Shown here: piece by piece, positions 23,575-31,401 of the stretch
Layout: the number at the start of each line of letters is the position of its first letter
Numbering within the stretch: the stretch's first letter is position 1
DNA from: Leptolinea sp.
GTDB taxonomy: Bacteria; Chloroflexota; Anaerolineae; Anaerolineales; Anaerolineaceae
Length of the DNA stretch: 32,169 bases
NCBI GenBank assembly: GCA_012798535.1
Contig: JAAZMZ010000038.1
Span: 1-32,169, forward strand
Direction of reading: 5' to 3'
The notes under the pieces: model-generated
What the model was told of the DNA's origin: nothing
The model's database searches: none
The model's input: the letters and a program-made list of their open reading frames with translations, nothing else
Made by a program: the position numbers and the translations under genes

Positions 23575-24166
23575 AAAACACACTCCCATTCTGGTGATCT
23601 TTTACAATCAGCAAATTTTCAGAGGTTCGGATATTCTTTTCGAGGGTATGTAGTGCCAGATCCAGCCGCGACTTCACGGTCCCTAAAGGTATGTCGAGAA
23701 TCGACGCAATTTCTGCATAGGGCAATTCCCAGTAATAGCGTAAAACAATGACGGCCCGCAATTTTTCTGATAGTTGCATGATCTCTTTCTGAACTTCACG
23801 ACGTGCCGCAGTCGATTGGATTCGCTTCTCTATGGATTCCTCTGATGCCAATGATTGGTTCTCATCCAGAGATTCGGGCTGGAATTTCTGCTTTCGTTTA
23901 TGCCCAAGGCAGTAGTTGATAGTGATGCGATGCAGCCAGGTTGTAAGTGCTCCCTTTTCTGGATCATATGTACCAAGTGAGTGGAAAACCAGGAGAAATA
24001 CTTCCTGCAGAGCTTCATCGGCATCATCTTTATTCCCATACATCAGGTACGCGGTTTTAAAAACAAGGTTCTTTTGTTCTTCAAATAATCGGCCAAAGTC
24101 GACTTTTTGAAGCCATTGATTGTTCTTTCCAGACAAGTGATTCTCCATTGTTATTTCCATTGTCAT
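23564..24166 (-). CDS. ECF-type RNA polymerase sigma factor
   Basis: A 200-residue ECF sigma factor. Region 2 spans about residues 25-95 (VFKTAYLMYGNKDDADEALQEVFLLV, then GALTTWLHRITINYCLGHKRKQ). Region 4 spans about 128-180 (LSEKLRAVIVLRYYWELPYAEIASIL, then GTVKSRLDLALHTLEKN). It is followed by its overlapping anti-sigma gene, the standard arrangement. The start may be 24166, 24160 or 24148, and none has a strong ribosome-binding site. A GGAACC-N17-TTC sequence about 55-83 bases upstream suggests autoregulation. Confidence 0.94.
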   Translation of the reverse strand: MTMEITMENHLSGKNNQWLQKVDFGRLFEEQKNLVFKTAYLMYGNKDDADEALQEVFLLVFHSLGTYDPEKGALTTWLHRITINYCLGHKRKQKFQPESLDENQSLASEESIEKRIQSTAARREVQKEIMQLSEKLRAVIVLRYYWELPYAEIASILDIPLGTVKSRLDLALHTLEKNIRTSENLLIVKDHQNGSVFYDL

Positions 24167-24220
24167 TCAAGAAAACTATATGCAAAAGTTTGCGGAAAAG
24201 TTCGGTGGAAAAATCCAAAT

Positions 24221-24249
24221 TTCGAATTCTCAATAAATCCACAGGTTCC
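24221..24249 (-). promoter_or_regulatory. Candidate ECF-dependent promoter of the sigma/anti-sigma operon
   Basis: On the minus strand GGAACC (24249-24244) is followed after 17 bases by TTCGAA (24226-24221). GGAAC is the classic -35 motif of ECF sigma factors. The predicted leader is about 48 bases. The same arrangement occurs on the divergent side at 24354-24382. Confidence 0.45.
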
Positions 24250-24353
24250 TCATGGAGTCCTCTCAGATTCAAACCATAGAATAAGAACAATCAAATCTTG
24301 AAAGGATACTTACTATCGATCAACACAAGCGCCAATCCAATCTATACCGATTC

Positions 24354-24382
24354 GGAACAAGATATGAAGAAATTTCTTCCAG
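24354..24382 (+). promoter_or_regulatory. Candidate ECF-dependent promoter of the beta-helix lipoprotein gene
   Basis: GGAACA (24354-24359), a 17-base spacer, then TTCCAG (24377-24382), about 57 bases before the ATG at 24440. The -35 and the start of the -10 match the divergent candidate at 24221-24249. Confidence 0.4.
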
Positions 24383-24439
24383 AAGTTAAAACCTGAACTG
24401 GTAAAAGATGAGACTTCTGGACTATCACCTGGAGGTACC

Positions 24440-26626
24440 ATGAAAAAATTTGTATATACCCTGCTTATTCTGATCGTTTTGATGTTAACCGCCTGCGCAG
24501 GGCAGGCGCCGGTTGTCCATTTGACAACCGGGCAGTCAGCCGATCAGTTGATTTCATATAAAGGTGCATCCTTCGCGTCAGCATCTTCATCCGCGAATAA
24601 AAGCGGCATCACGACCGATTTTGAAAATGCAGAATCGGTGATCAATCAAATGATCCTCGGTTTGTTAAAACTGGACGGCTCGAAACTGGCATTGACCAAA
24701 GATCAGGCCACCTCAATTCTACCGCTCTGGGATGAATATCAGAAAGCCGTACAATCAGCCATGCCTTCCGGTAAAAAACCATCCAGAGAAAACCCCTCCG
24801 GGACACCGGCAGCGCCGCCTACTCCGGTGCCCGGTTCAACCCCGGCCGCGGCCGCTCAAAACACCGAACTCACAACCAAATTGGACACACTGACATCGCA
24901 AATGGTAGCGGTGCTAACGACCGATCAGGTGAACGCCATTGCTGAAATGAAGATCACCCATGACATTGCCACAACCATCATGAAAGAAATAGGTATCGAA
25001 CAGCAGAACGGCGGCCAGCCAGGCGGAACTTCGTCTGACAATGGTCAACCGCAGCCCCCCGCCAGCGGACAGGGAAACGGTCGGGCTGCTCCGCCAGACG
25101 GTCAACCCGGTCAGCAGGGCGGTCAACCCGGTCAACAGGATGGGCAGCCCGGACAGCAGGGTGGCCAACCCGGACAGCAGGGTGGGCAGCCCGATGGGCA
25201 GCAGGGACAACCTCCCGCCGATGGTGTGCGCCAGGGACAGGGAATGATCCAACCAGGATTGATGAAAGCTTTTACCGCCTTGCTCGAAAAAGCAAGCGGA
25301 ACCAAATCAACAGTAGCATTTGCTCCGGCCGGGTTGAACCCGGCCGGTCAATTTCATGCCGGAAAAATAACAGGTGGTCCCGGGCAGGGTGGACAGGAGA
25401 ATTCAAACTCACAGGTTGTATATACGGCAGCCTATAAACAACAGGGCGGAAGCGAAATAAAAACCGGTCAAACCATCACCGCTTCAGAAAATGACCAATC
25501 CGGGATACTGGTCACCGACTCAGGAACACTTTCCCTCTCCAATTCGAAAATTACGACTTCCGGAAATACATCTTCACAGGATTCCAGCAGTTTTGCGGGT
25601 GTAAACGCCGCCGTATTGGCCATCAATAACTCCACGATCCATCTTGAAGACAGCACAATCACCACAACCGGTGAAGGTGCCAACGGGGCTTTCGCCGTCG
25701 GGAAGGGATCAACTGTTGACCTTTCAAATGTCGTCATCGATGCCACCGCCAACGGCGCGCACGGTGTGATGGCAACCAGGGGTGGAGTCTTGACTCTCAA
25801 AGATGTCGACATCACCACCCGCGGCGAAAGTTCGGCCGCACTGGCGACAGACCGGGGAGGCGGTACGATAACCGCAGTGGGTGGAAACATCGCCACAACC
25901 GGCAACAATTCTCCCGCCATCTACTCCACCGGAAATATCATCGTCAAAAACATGCGTATGTCAGCCACCGGCTCGGAATCCGCCGTCATCGAAGGAGCCA
26001 ATACGATTACGTTGAATGATTCTGTATTGACCTCCAGTATGGAGAACAAATGGGGTGTTATGATCTATCAAAGTATGTCAGGAGATGCCGAAGGCATTCA
26101 AGGCACATTCAGCATGTCAGGCGGTGAACTTACCAACACAGCATCCAGCGGCCCGTTATTCTTTGTGACCAATTCAATCGGTGTGATCAACCTTTCAGGT
26201 GTCACCGTGGTCGCCAATTCTGGTGAATTGATCGATGCCAGTGCCAATCGCTGGGGAAACGAAGGTACTAATGGGGGTACGGTCATTTTCACGGCGGATA
26301 ATGAGACTCTCTCGGGTTCCATTACCGCTGATAAGATTAGTTCGATCAACATCTCCCTCATGAATAACTCCTCATTGAAAAGCGCGATCAATCCCACCCA
26401 TTCGGCCAAAGAAATCAACCTGACTCTGGATGGGACAAGTCACTGGACTGTAACAGCCAATTCTTACATTTCCAAATTAATCAATCCTGCCGGAATTTCC
26501 GGAACATCCATCACGAACATCACAGGAAATGGTTTCACGGTGTACTACAATCCGACGAACTGTCCTGATCTGGGTGGAAAGACCTATTCCCTCGATGGCG
26601 GCGGTGTCTTAACTCCCGTTTCATAA
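24440..26626 (+). CDS. Surface lipoprotein with LTxxQ motifs, Gly-Gln-Pro linker and beta-helix domain
   Basis: A 728-residue predicted lipoprotein with a signal peptide ending in LTAC (Cys19) and a strong GGAGG site. Residues about 60-185 are helical and hold two LTxxQ-type motifs, LTKDQ near 85 and LTTDQ near 159, as in Spy/CpxP-like periplasmic proteins. Residues about 185-262 form a low-complexity Gly/Gln/Pro linker with 7-residue repeats. From about 325 the chain is a right-handed beta-helix of the pectate-lyase/adhesin type. It has many short strands ending in N, G or T turns (TLSLSNSKITTSG, STIHLEDSTITTTGEGANG, GVMATRGGVLTLKDVDITTRG). No catalytic triad of a polysaccharide lyase is recognised, so adhesion or scaffolding is likelier. 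Divergence from the ECF sigma gene, with matching promoter candidates, suggests envelope-stress control. Confidence 0.78.
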   Translation: MKKFVYTLLILIVLMLTACAGQAPVVHLTTGQSADQLISYKGASFASASSSANKSGITTDFENAESVINQMILGLLKLDGSKLALTKDQATSILPLWDEYQKAVQSAMPSGKKPSRENPSGTPAAPPTPVPGSTPAAAAQNTELTTKLDTLTSQMVAVLTTDQVNAIAEMKITHDIATTIMKEIGIEQQNGGQPGGTSSDNGQPQPPASGQGNGRAAPPDGQPGQQGGQPGQQDGQPGQQGGQPGQQGGQPDGQQGQPPADGVRQGQGMIQPGLMKAFTALLEKASGTKSTVAFAPAGLNPAGQFHAGKITGGPGQGGQENSNSQVVYTAAYKQQGGSEIKTGQTITASENDQSGILVTDSGTLSLSNSKITTSGNTSSQDSSSFAGVNAAVLAINNSTIHLEDSTITTTGEGANGAFAVGKGSTVDLSNVVIDATANGAHGVMATRGGVLTLKDVDITTRGESSAALATDRGGGTITAVGGNIATTGNNSPAIYSTGNIIVKNMRMSATGSESAVIEGANTITLNDSVLTSSMENKWGVMIYQSMSGDAEGIQGTFSMSGGELTNTASSGPLFFVTNSIGVINLSGVTVVANSGELIDASANRWGNEGTNGGTVIFTADNETLSGSITADKISSINISLMNNSSLKSAINPTHSAKEINLTLDGTSHWTVTANSYISKLINPAGISGTSITNITGNGFTVYYNPTNCPDLGGKTYSLDGGGVLTPVS
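25100..25183 (+). repeat. Four 21-base tandem repeats encoding GQPGQQG/D
   Basis: Four consecutive 21-base units encode residues 221-248 as four copies of GQPGQQ plus G or D, then a degenerate GQPDGQQG. Codon differences between units (CAA/CAG, GGT/GGG/GGC) show they are not a very recent expansion. They form a flexible linker between the helical and beta-helix parts. Confidence 0.9.
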
Positions 26627-26648
26627 GTATTGAATATCTGGTTCTTCA

Positions 26649-26683
26649 ATCCCCTGAATCTTCAATGGTTCAGGGGATGTTTT
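26649..26683 (+). terminator. Rho-independent terminator after the beta-helix lipoprotein
   Basis: A 10-bp perfect stem (ATCCCCTGAA with TTCAGGGGAT, ten-base loop) followed by GTTTTGTT. It lies 22 bases after the stop and upstream of the antiporter start at 26750, so the antiporter needs its own promoter or read-through. Confidence 0.88.
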
Positions 26684-26749
26684 GTTATAGTTAAATGGTA
26701 TCTTTTTAACCGCATGGGTTTGTATCGACCAGAAAAAGGAAAATTTGGA

Positions 26750-28768
26750 ATGCACGAGCTTCCCATACTGATCAATATCACCATGGCGCTGGTTGTGGCT
26801 TTTATCGGGGGGATCGCCGCCAGGCGGATTGGCCTACCATCCATTGTGGGATATCTCTTCGCGGGTATCGTCATCGGACCGTTTACTCCCGGTTTTATCG
26901 GTGATGTGAACACCATTCAGCAGTTGGCTGAACTGGGAGTGATCTTCCTCATGCTGGGAGTGGGGTTGCACTTCTCCTTCGAGGATCTGTGGAAAGTGCG
27001 CGGCATTGCCATCCCCGGTGCGTTGATCCAGACAGCCCTGGCCACCACCGCCGGTTTCTTCCTCAGCCGCATATGGGGGTGGTCTTTCTCGGCCGGTATT
27101 GTGCTGGGATTGGCCATTTCTGTAGCCAGTACGGTCGTTTTGCTGCGCGGCCTGATGGACAACTCATTACTCAACACAGAGCACGGCCAGGCGGCTGTAG
27201 GCTGGCTGGTGATGGAAGATATCTTATCGGTCATCATTCTGGTTTTCATGCCGGTGTTTTCAAAAGGAGGCCCTTTTGACTGGTCGATCATCGGGATAAC
27301 CCTGATAAAAGTCGCCGCTTTTGCCGCGCTTATGTTCTTTCTGGGAACGCGTTTTATCCCCTGGCTGTTGGAAAAAATCGCCTTTACGCGTTCCCGGGAA
27401 CTATTTATTCTGGCCATCCTGGCAATCACTCTGGGAACGGCACTGGGATCGGCGGAGCTCTTCGGTATATCACTGGCGCTGGGCGCATTTGTCGCCGGCG
27501 CCATTATCGGTCAATCCCATCTTAATCATCAGGTCGGTGCGGATATCATCTCCTTCCGCGACGCCTTCGCGGTTTTGTTCTTTGTTTCGGTTGGCATGTT
27601 GGTCAATCCGGTATTTCTTTGGAATAATCTGGGACACGTTATTTGGCTTTCCCTGTTGATCATTCTGGGCAAATTAATCATCACGTTGTTGATGTCCAGT
27701 ATCTTCCCACAATCCATTCAGACTTTCATCGTGGTGGCTGTCGGTTTGAGTCAGATCGGCGAATTCTCCTTCATTCTGGGGCAGGAAGGATTGAGATTGA
27801 ATATGCTCAACAACGATCAGTATTCATTGATACTGGCCGGCTCAATGATCTCCATATCCATAAATCCGCTGATGTATAGACTGATCCCCTGGTTGGACCA
27901 CCGGCTGTCCGCCATCCCTTTAATTCAGAAGAAAGAAACGAAACCCGCAGTGATCGAGAAGCCTGAAGCCAGGAATTTAGAAAACCATGTGGTCATCACA
28001 GGTTACGGCCAGGCAGGTATACACCTTGTGGATGTATTGGAATCGCTGGGTATTCCCATGCTCGTCGTAGATTCAGACGTCGGGCAGATCAAAAGGCTTA
28101 ACCGGCGGGGTATTCGATCGCTTTATGGAGACGCCGCCAATTCGGAAATCATCAAATTCGCGGCCTTGAAGAAAGCTTCTCTGCTGGTCATCACACTCCC
28201 TGACGAGACGGCAGCTTCGATGGTGATTGCCGCCGCACGGGAGATCAACCCGGAATTGCGGATCATCAGCAGAACATCTACGATGGAGGGAATCCGTTAC
28301 CTGCTTGATCGAGGCGCCAATCACATAGTCTACCCGGAACTTGAGGGTGGATTGGAGATCATTTATCACTCCCTGCTCGAATTGGGTTATCCGCTGCGGG
28401 AAGTCCATAAATATGCGGAAGCCATCCGTCACGACCAGTATGACACCAGCCACACATCAAAAGAGGAGTACTTTTCATTGCAGGCGTTGTTGAACGCCTC
28501 AAATGACATAGATCTCACCTGGACGGATATTCCGGCAGGCAGCAGTCTGGTTGGCAGATCCATCCTCGAGGCCGATATACGGGCTCTGACAGGTGCATCG
28601 ATTGTGGCGATCCTTCGCAATAGCCAGTTGATCGCCAACCCCAAATCTGTGACAATTTTCGAATCGGGTGACCAGATCGGATTGATCGGAGATGCCCATC
28701 AAATTGGAAGCGCACTCGAGTTCATCGAAAAATCGAAGATCGCACCTGTTTCCACTGAAAAAGAATGA
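26750..28768 (+). CDS. CPA2 cation/proton antiporter of KefB/YbaL type with RCK domain
   Basis: A 672-residue transporter. Residues about 1-390 form the 12-13 helix Na+/H+-exchanger domain (ARRIGLPSIVGYLFAGIVIGP, GVGLHFSFEDL, ISVASTVVLLRGL, GLSQIGEFSFILGQEGL). A TrkA-N/RCK nucleotide-binding domain begins near 410 with NHVVITGYGQAGIHLVDVL, the G-x-G-x-x-G fold, and the strand-end acid LVVDSD. A TrkA-C domain closes the protein (about 585-660). Such proteins move K+ or Na+ against H+ and are gated by bound nucleotides or glutathione; the ion here is not determined. The ATG at 26750 starts the family N-terminus and has AAGGA nine bases upstream. An in-frame start at 26630 would include the terminator hairpin and was rejected. 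Confidence 0.94.
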   Translation: MHELPILINITMALVVAFIGGIAARRIGLPSIVGYLFAGIVIGPFTPGFIGDVNTIQQLAELGVIFLMLGVGLHFSFEDLWKVRGIAIPGALIQTALATTAGFFLSRIWGWSFSAGIVLGLAISVASTVVLLRGLMDNSLLNTEHGQAAVGWLVMEDILSVIILVFMPVFSKGGPFDWSIIGITLIKVAAFAALMFFLGTRFIPWLLEKIAFTRSRELFILAILAITLGTALGSAELFGISLALGAFVAGAIIGQSHLNHQVGADIISFRDAFAVLFFVSVGMLVNPVFLWNNLGHVIWLSLLIILGKLIITLLMSSIFPQSIQTFIVVAVGLSQIGEFSFILGQEGLRLNMLNNDQYSLILAGSMISISINPLMYRLIPWLDHRLSAIPLIQKKETKPAVIEKPEARNLENHVVITGYGQAGIHLVDVLESLGIPMLVVDSDVGQIKRLNRRGIRSLYGDAANSEIIKFAALKKASLLVITLPDETAASMVIAAAREINPELRIISRTSTMEGIRYLLDRGANHIVYPELEGGLEIIYHSLLELGYPLREVHKYAEAIRHDQYDTSHTSKEEYFSLQALLNASNDIDLTWTDIPAGSSLVGRSILEADIRALTGASIVAILRNSQLIANPKSVTIFESGDQIGLIGDAHQIGSALEFIEKSKIAPVSTEKE

Positions 28769-28787
28769 AGGATGGTCGAGTTTCTTC

Positions 28788-28815
28788 TTGACAATCCAGG
28801 CAATCTCACTATAAT
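28788..28815 (+). promoter_or_regulatory. Consensus sigma-70 promoter of the Fur/Zur gene
   Basis: A perfect TTGACA (28788-28793), a 16-base spacer and a perfect TATAAT (28810-28815), with the ATG at 28847. It is the best promoter in the window. Confidence 0.9.
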
Positions 28816-28832
28816 TGAAAAACACTTTCAAT
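28814..28832. promoter_or_regulatory. Palindromic operator overlapping the Fur/Zur promoter
   Basis: ATTGAAA and TTTCAAT are perfect 7-bp arms around AACAC. They overlap the last two bases of the -10 box and the expected transcription start. Position and symmetry suit binding by a dimeric Fur-family repressor, giving negative autoregulation of this gene and the metal-binding lipoprotein behind it (inference). Confidence 0.65.
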
Positions 28833-28846
28833 AACGAAGGTATAGG

Positions 28847-29290
28847 ATGACTTCCCGAAATTCACTTGCCAGCGAATGGATCAGGCTTTTGCAAACTAGC
28901 GGCTGCCGTCAAACGGAAGCTCGCAACACGATTGTCGATGTGATCCTGGAAACAAACCGGGCACTGGAACCGCTTGAGATCTTTGAGATCGGCCGGAAAC
29001 GGCAGTCCGGATTGGGACTGGTCACCGTATATCGCACACTGGAACGCCTTGAGGCGTTGGGGCTGGTACAGCGGGTCCATCAACCGGGTGCCTGCAACAC
29101 CTATCTGCGCGCGCCACAGGGACACCAGCATCTGCTGATTTGCACGGGATGTGGTAAAACAGAATTTTTCCAGGGTGATGATCTGACTCCTCTGATAGAA
29201 ACGGTTGCCGGAAGGTCAGGTTATGTGATCACTGAGCATTGGTTCCAGTTATTTGGTCTGTGTTCCGACTGTCAAAAGTCTACTGATTAG
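28847..29290 (+). CDS. Fur-family metalloregulator, probably Zur
   Basis: A 147-residue Fur-family repressor. The N-terminal winged helix covers about residues 10-80 (GCRQTEARNTIVDVI, VTVYRTLERLEALGLV). The dimerisation domain has the structural zinc site Cys99-x2-Cys102 (ICTGCGK) and Cys139-x2-Cys142 (LCSDC). His93 and His95 in GHQHLLIC and His131 in EHWFQLFG are the usual regulatory-metal ligands. Zinc is favoured because a ZnuA-type binding protein follows directly, with only a hairpin between. It starts after GAAGG and sits behind a consensus promoter with an overlapping palindrome. Which metal it senses cannot be proven from sequence. Confidence 0.93.
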   Translation: MTSRNSLASEWIRLLQTSGCRQTEARNTIVDVILETNRALEPLEIFEIGRKRQSGLGLVTVYRTLERLEALGLVQRVHQPGACNTYLRAPQGHQHLLICTGCGKTEFFQGDDLTPLIETVAGRSGYVITEHWFQLFGLCSDCQKSTD

Positions 29291-29298
29291 TTCAATTT

Positions 29299-29322
29299 CC
29301 GCTTTTGTAAAGCGGTATTTTT
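29299..29322 (+). terminator. Short hairpin between the Fur/Zur and ZnuA-type genes
   Basis: A perfect 7-bp stem (CCGCTTT with AAAGCGG, three-base loop TGT) followed by TATTTTT. It lies 8 bases after the regulator stop and immediately before the GGAGG of the next gene. It probably acts as a partial terminator that lowers or modulates read-through. Confidence 0.6.
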
Positions 29323-29332
29323 GGAGGACTAT

Positions 29333-30304
29333 ATGAAAAAGAGTTTCATTATCATTTGGTACGGATTGCTTATCGCCAGCCTTTTATTATCCGCCTGTTC
29401 CAGTACTCCCGCCGACCCTGGAAAATCTGCGCCGGGGAGTAACCTGAAAGTACTGGCTGCCGAATCTTTTTTGGCAGACATCGCACAAAATGTTGCCGGT
29501 GAACGCTTCATCGTCGAATCGTTGATGCCTCTGGGAATGGATCCACACGCATTTGAGCCGGTTCCCAAGGATGTGACAAAAATAAGCGAGAGTGACATTA
29601 TCATCATCAACGGCGGCGGGATCGAAGGTTGGCTGGAGAAGGTGATCGCCAATGCCGGAGGCACTCACCAGATTGTGGAAGCTTCCGCCGGCCTGACCAG
29701 CCGTACCGCCCGTGAAGGAGAGCACCTGGAAGATGAACACGAAGGCGAAGAGCATGAGGGACATTCTCATGAAGAGGGCGACCCTCATTACTGGCTAGAT
29801 CCGATCAGCGTGATCCACTATGTCGAAAACATCCGCGACGGCTTTATCAAGGTTGATCCACAGGGGAAAGTCGCATACACTTCCAACGCAGAGACCTATA
29901 TCCAAAAGCTCAAAGAGTTGGATGGCTATATCCGTGAACAAACCGATATGATTCCGGCAGAAAAACGCCTGATTGTAACCAACCACGAGAGTTTCGGTTA
30001 TTTCGCCGACCGCTACGGTTACAAGATCATCGGCACGATCGTTCCCAGCGTTAGCACCGGCGCTTCCCCGTCGGCGCAGCAATTGGCCAGGCTGGTGGAT
30101 GATATTAATACTAGCGGGGCTTCCGCCATTTTTCTCGAAACAGGCACCAATCCGCAGTTAGCCGAGCAGATCTCGCATGAAACCGGAGTCCGCGTGGTAA
30201 CTGACCTCTTCACACATTCCATTACAGAAAGAAATGGGGAAGCACCCACCTACATCGACATGATGAGGTACAACATTGCCAGGATTGTCGAAAACCTGAA
30301 ATAA
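29333..30304 (+). CDS. ZnuA-type metal-binding lipoprotein (cluster A-I substrate-binding protein)
   Basis: A 323-residue lipoprotein with an LSAC lipobox (Cys22) and a TroA/ZnuA fold. Predicted metal ligands are His72 (MDPHAFEP), His152 (GDPHYWLDP) and His218 (TNHESFGYFADRYGY), with Asp291 near the C-terminus. Three histidines favour zinc over manganese. A histidine- and acid-rich loop (about residues 130-150: H131, H136, H141, H144, H146) is also typical of zinc binders. The signal FLETGTNPQLAEQI belongs to the second lobe. It delivers metal to an ABC permease, but no permease or ATPase gene follows; a strong terminator and unrelated membrane proteins do. The start is the ATG at 29333 with GGAGG five bases upstream; an in-frame TTG at 29321 precedes that site and was rejected. 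Confidence 0.93.
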   Translation: MKKSFIIIWYGLLIASLLLSACSSTPADPGKSAPGSNLKVLAAESFLADIAQNVAGERFIVESLMPLGMDPHAFEPVPKDVTKISESDIIIINGGGIEGWLEKVIANAGGTHQIVEASAGLTSRTAREGEHLEDEHEGEEHEGHSHEEGDPHYWLDPISVIHYVENIRDGFIKVDPQGKVAYTSNAETYIQKLKELDGYIREQTDMIPAEKRLIVTNHESFGYFADRYGYKIIGTIVPSVSTGASPSAQQLARLVDDINTSGASAIFLETGTNPQLAEQISHETGVRVVTDLFTHSITERNGEAPTYIDMMRYNIARIVENLK

Positions 30305-30327
30305 AACTATTAATACTGCGTTGTGGT

Positions 30328-30366
30328 ACCGGTGAGGATGAGAGGTTTTTATCCTCACCGGTTTTC
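30328..30366 (+). terminator. Strong rho-independent terminator after the ZnuA-type gene
   Basis: A 12-bp perfect stem (ACCGGTGAGGAT with ATCCTCACCGGT, eleven-base loop), ending in TTTTC. It closes the Fur/ZnuA unit. Confidence 0.92.
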
Positions 30367-30485
30367 AATTAAAATGAAGGGGAAATGCAAAGGGTATTAT
30401 TGGATTTCCAGTGGATTGTTCTCATCCATCACAGGATGAAGCGTGGTATCCAAAAGAATTTCTTGCCCACCTGAGAGGAGTGAAT

Positions 30486-31373
30486 ATGAAAACAAATAAG
30501 GCATTGAATTACTTGATCCCTTTGCTCTTTTTATCAGCTTTGATTTCCACCGCTACCGGGCTTTTCTCATCAGGCGGCCCGGGAACGTTCACCTTTACCA
30601 GCCTGCATGGCAAGCAGGTGGAAATGTACGGATATGGGGTTTACCAGTATGATACGCATTTTCGCGCACCCATCTCGCGTGGTACAGATGCGATTACCCT
30701 GTTCGTGGGTCTGCCGGTCCTTCTGGTTGCCTTTCTAAAATATCGGAAAGGGTCTCTAAAAGGTGCCTTTCTCCTGGCCGGCATTCTCACATACTTTGTC
30801 TATAACTCGGCTTCCATGGCGATGGGGATCTCCTACAATTTTCTTCTTCTCGTCTATATCATCTATTTCTCAAGCAGCTTCTTCTCATTGATTCTGGCTA
30901 TTTTCTCGATCAAATTTGATGAATTGCCGGAACACATCACTCCGGCATACCCTTACCGGGGAGCAGCCTATCTATTGTTCTTCGCCGGCCTCTCGGTATT
31001 TGTCTGGTTAAGCGAGATCCTCGGTCCATTATTTGCGGGAACCATATACCCGGCCGGATTGGATACATACACTACCGAGGTCACCTATGTGATAGACCTG
31101 GGGTTGATCCCACCGGCCTGTTACATTGCAGGGTTCTTTCTCCTCCGGCGAAAGTCCGCCGGATATGTGCTTTCATTTATGATGCTCACACTGTTGACCG
31201 TCATCGGATGTGTGGTCATCAGCCAATCCATCTTCCAGGCTGCGGAAGGCATTTTTCTCTCACCCGGCCAGTATATTGGTTTCACAGGCATCTTTACCAT
31301 CATGGGGATTATTGCATTCCGTCTCTTGTTTTTAATGGATAAGAACACAATGGAAGCCAAAATGAAAGCTTGA
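30486..31373 (+). CDS. Polytopic membrane protein of unknown function (paralog A)
   Basis: A 295-residue protein. An N-terminal hydrophobic segment (about 8-28) precedes an extracytoplasmic loop with FTFTSLHGKQVEMYGYGVYQYDT. After that come seven further hydrophobic segments, ending in a basic cytoplasmic tail (MDKNTMEAKMKA). The segment GTDAITLFVGLPVLLVAFLKYRKGSLKGAFLLAG is partly shared with the next gene. A good AGGAG lies six bases before the ATG at 30486. I do not recognise a named family. No transport motif, catalytic pattern or nucleotide-binding site is seen. It stands between the ZnuA terminator and its paralog, 28 bases upstream of the latter, so the two are probably one operon. Confidence 0.82.
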   Translation: MKTNKALNYLIPLLFLSALISTATGLFSSGGPGTFTFTSLHGKQVEMYGYGVYQYDTHFRAPISRGTDAITLFVGLPVLLVAFLKYRKGSLKGAFLLAGILTYFVYNSASMAMGISYNFLLLVYIIYFSSSFFSLILAIFSIKFDELPEHITPAYPYRGAAYLLFFAGLSVFVWLSEILGPLFAGTIYPAGLDTYTTEVTYVIDLGLIPPACYIAGFFLLRRKSAGYVLSFMMLTLLTVIGCVVISQSIFQAAEGIFLSPGQYIGFTGIFTIMGIIAFRLLFLMDKNTMEAKMKA

Positions 31374-31401
31374 AAATTTTTAAAAAATTAAAGGAATATT
31401 G

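Noticed and set aside
25100..25183. CRISPR-like repeat array
   Set aside because: The 21-base units are directly adjacent, in frame and code for GQPGQQ repeats; there are no spacers.
26630..26749. Upstream start for the antiporter
   Set aside because: It would translate through the terminator hairpin at 26649-26683, and the family N-terminus begins at 26750.
26917..27504. A 195-codon open frame antisense to the antiporter
   Set aside because: The composition is that of the reverse of a hydrophobic transporter; no domain is recognised.
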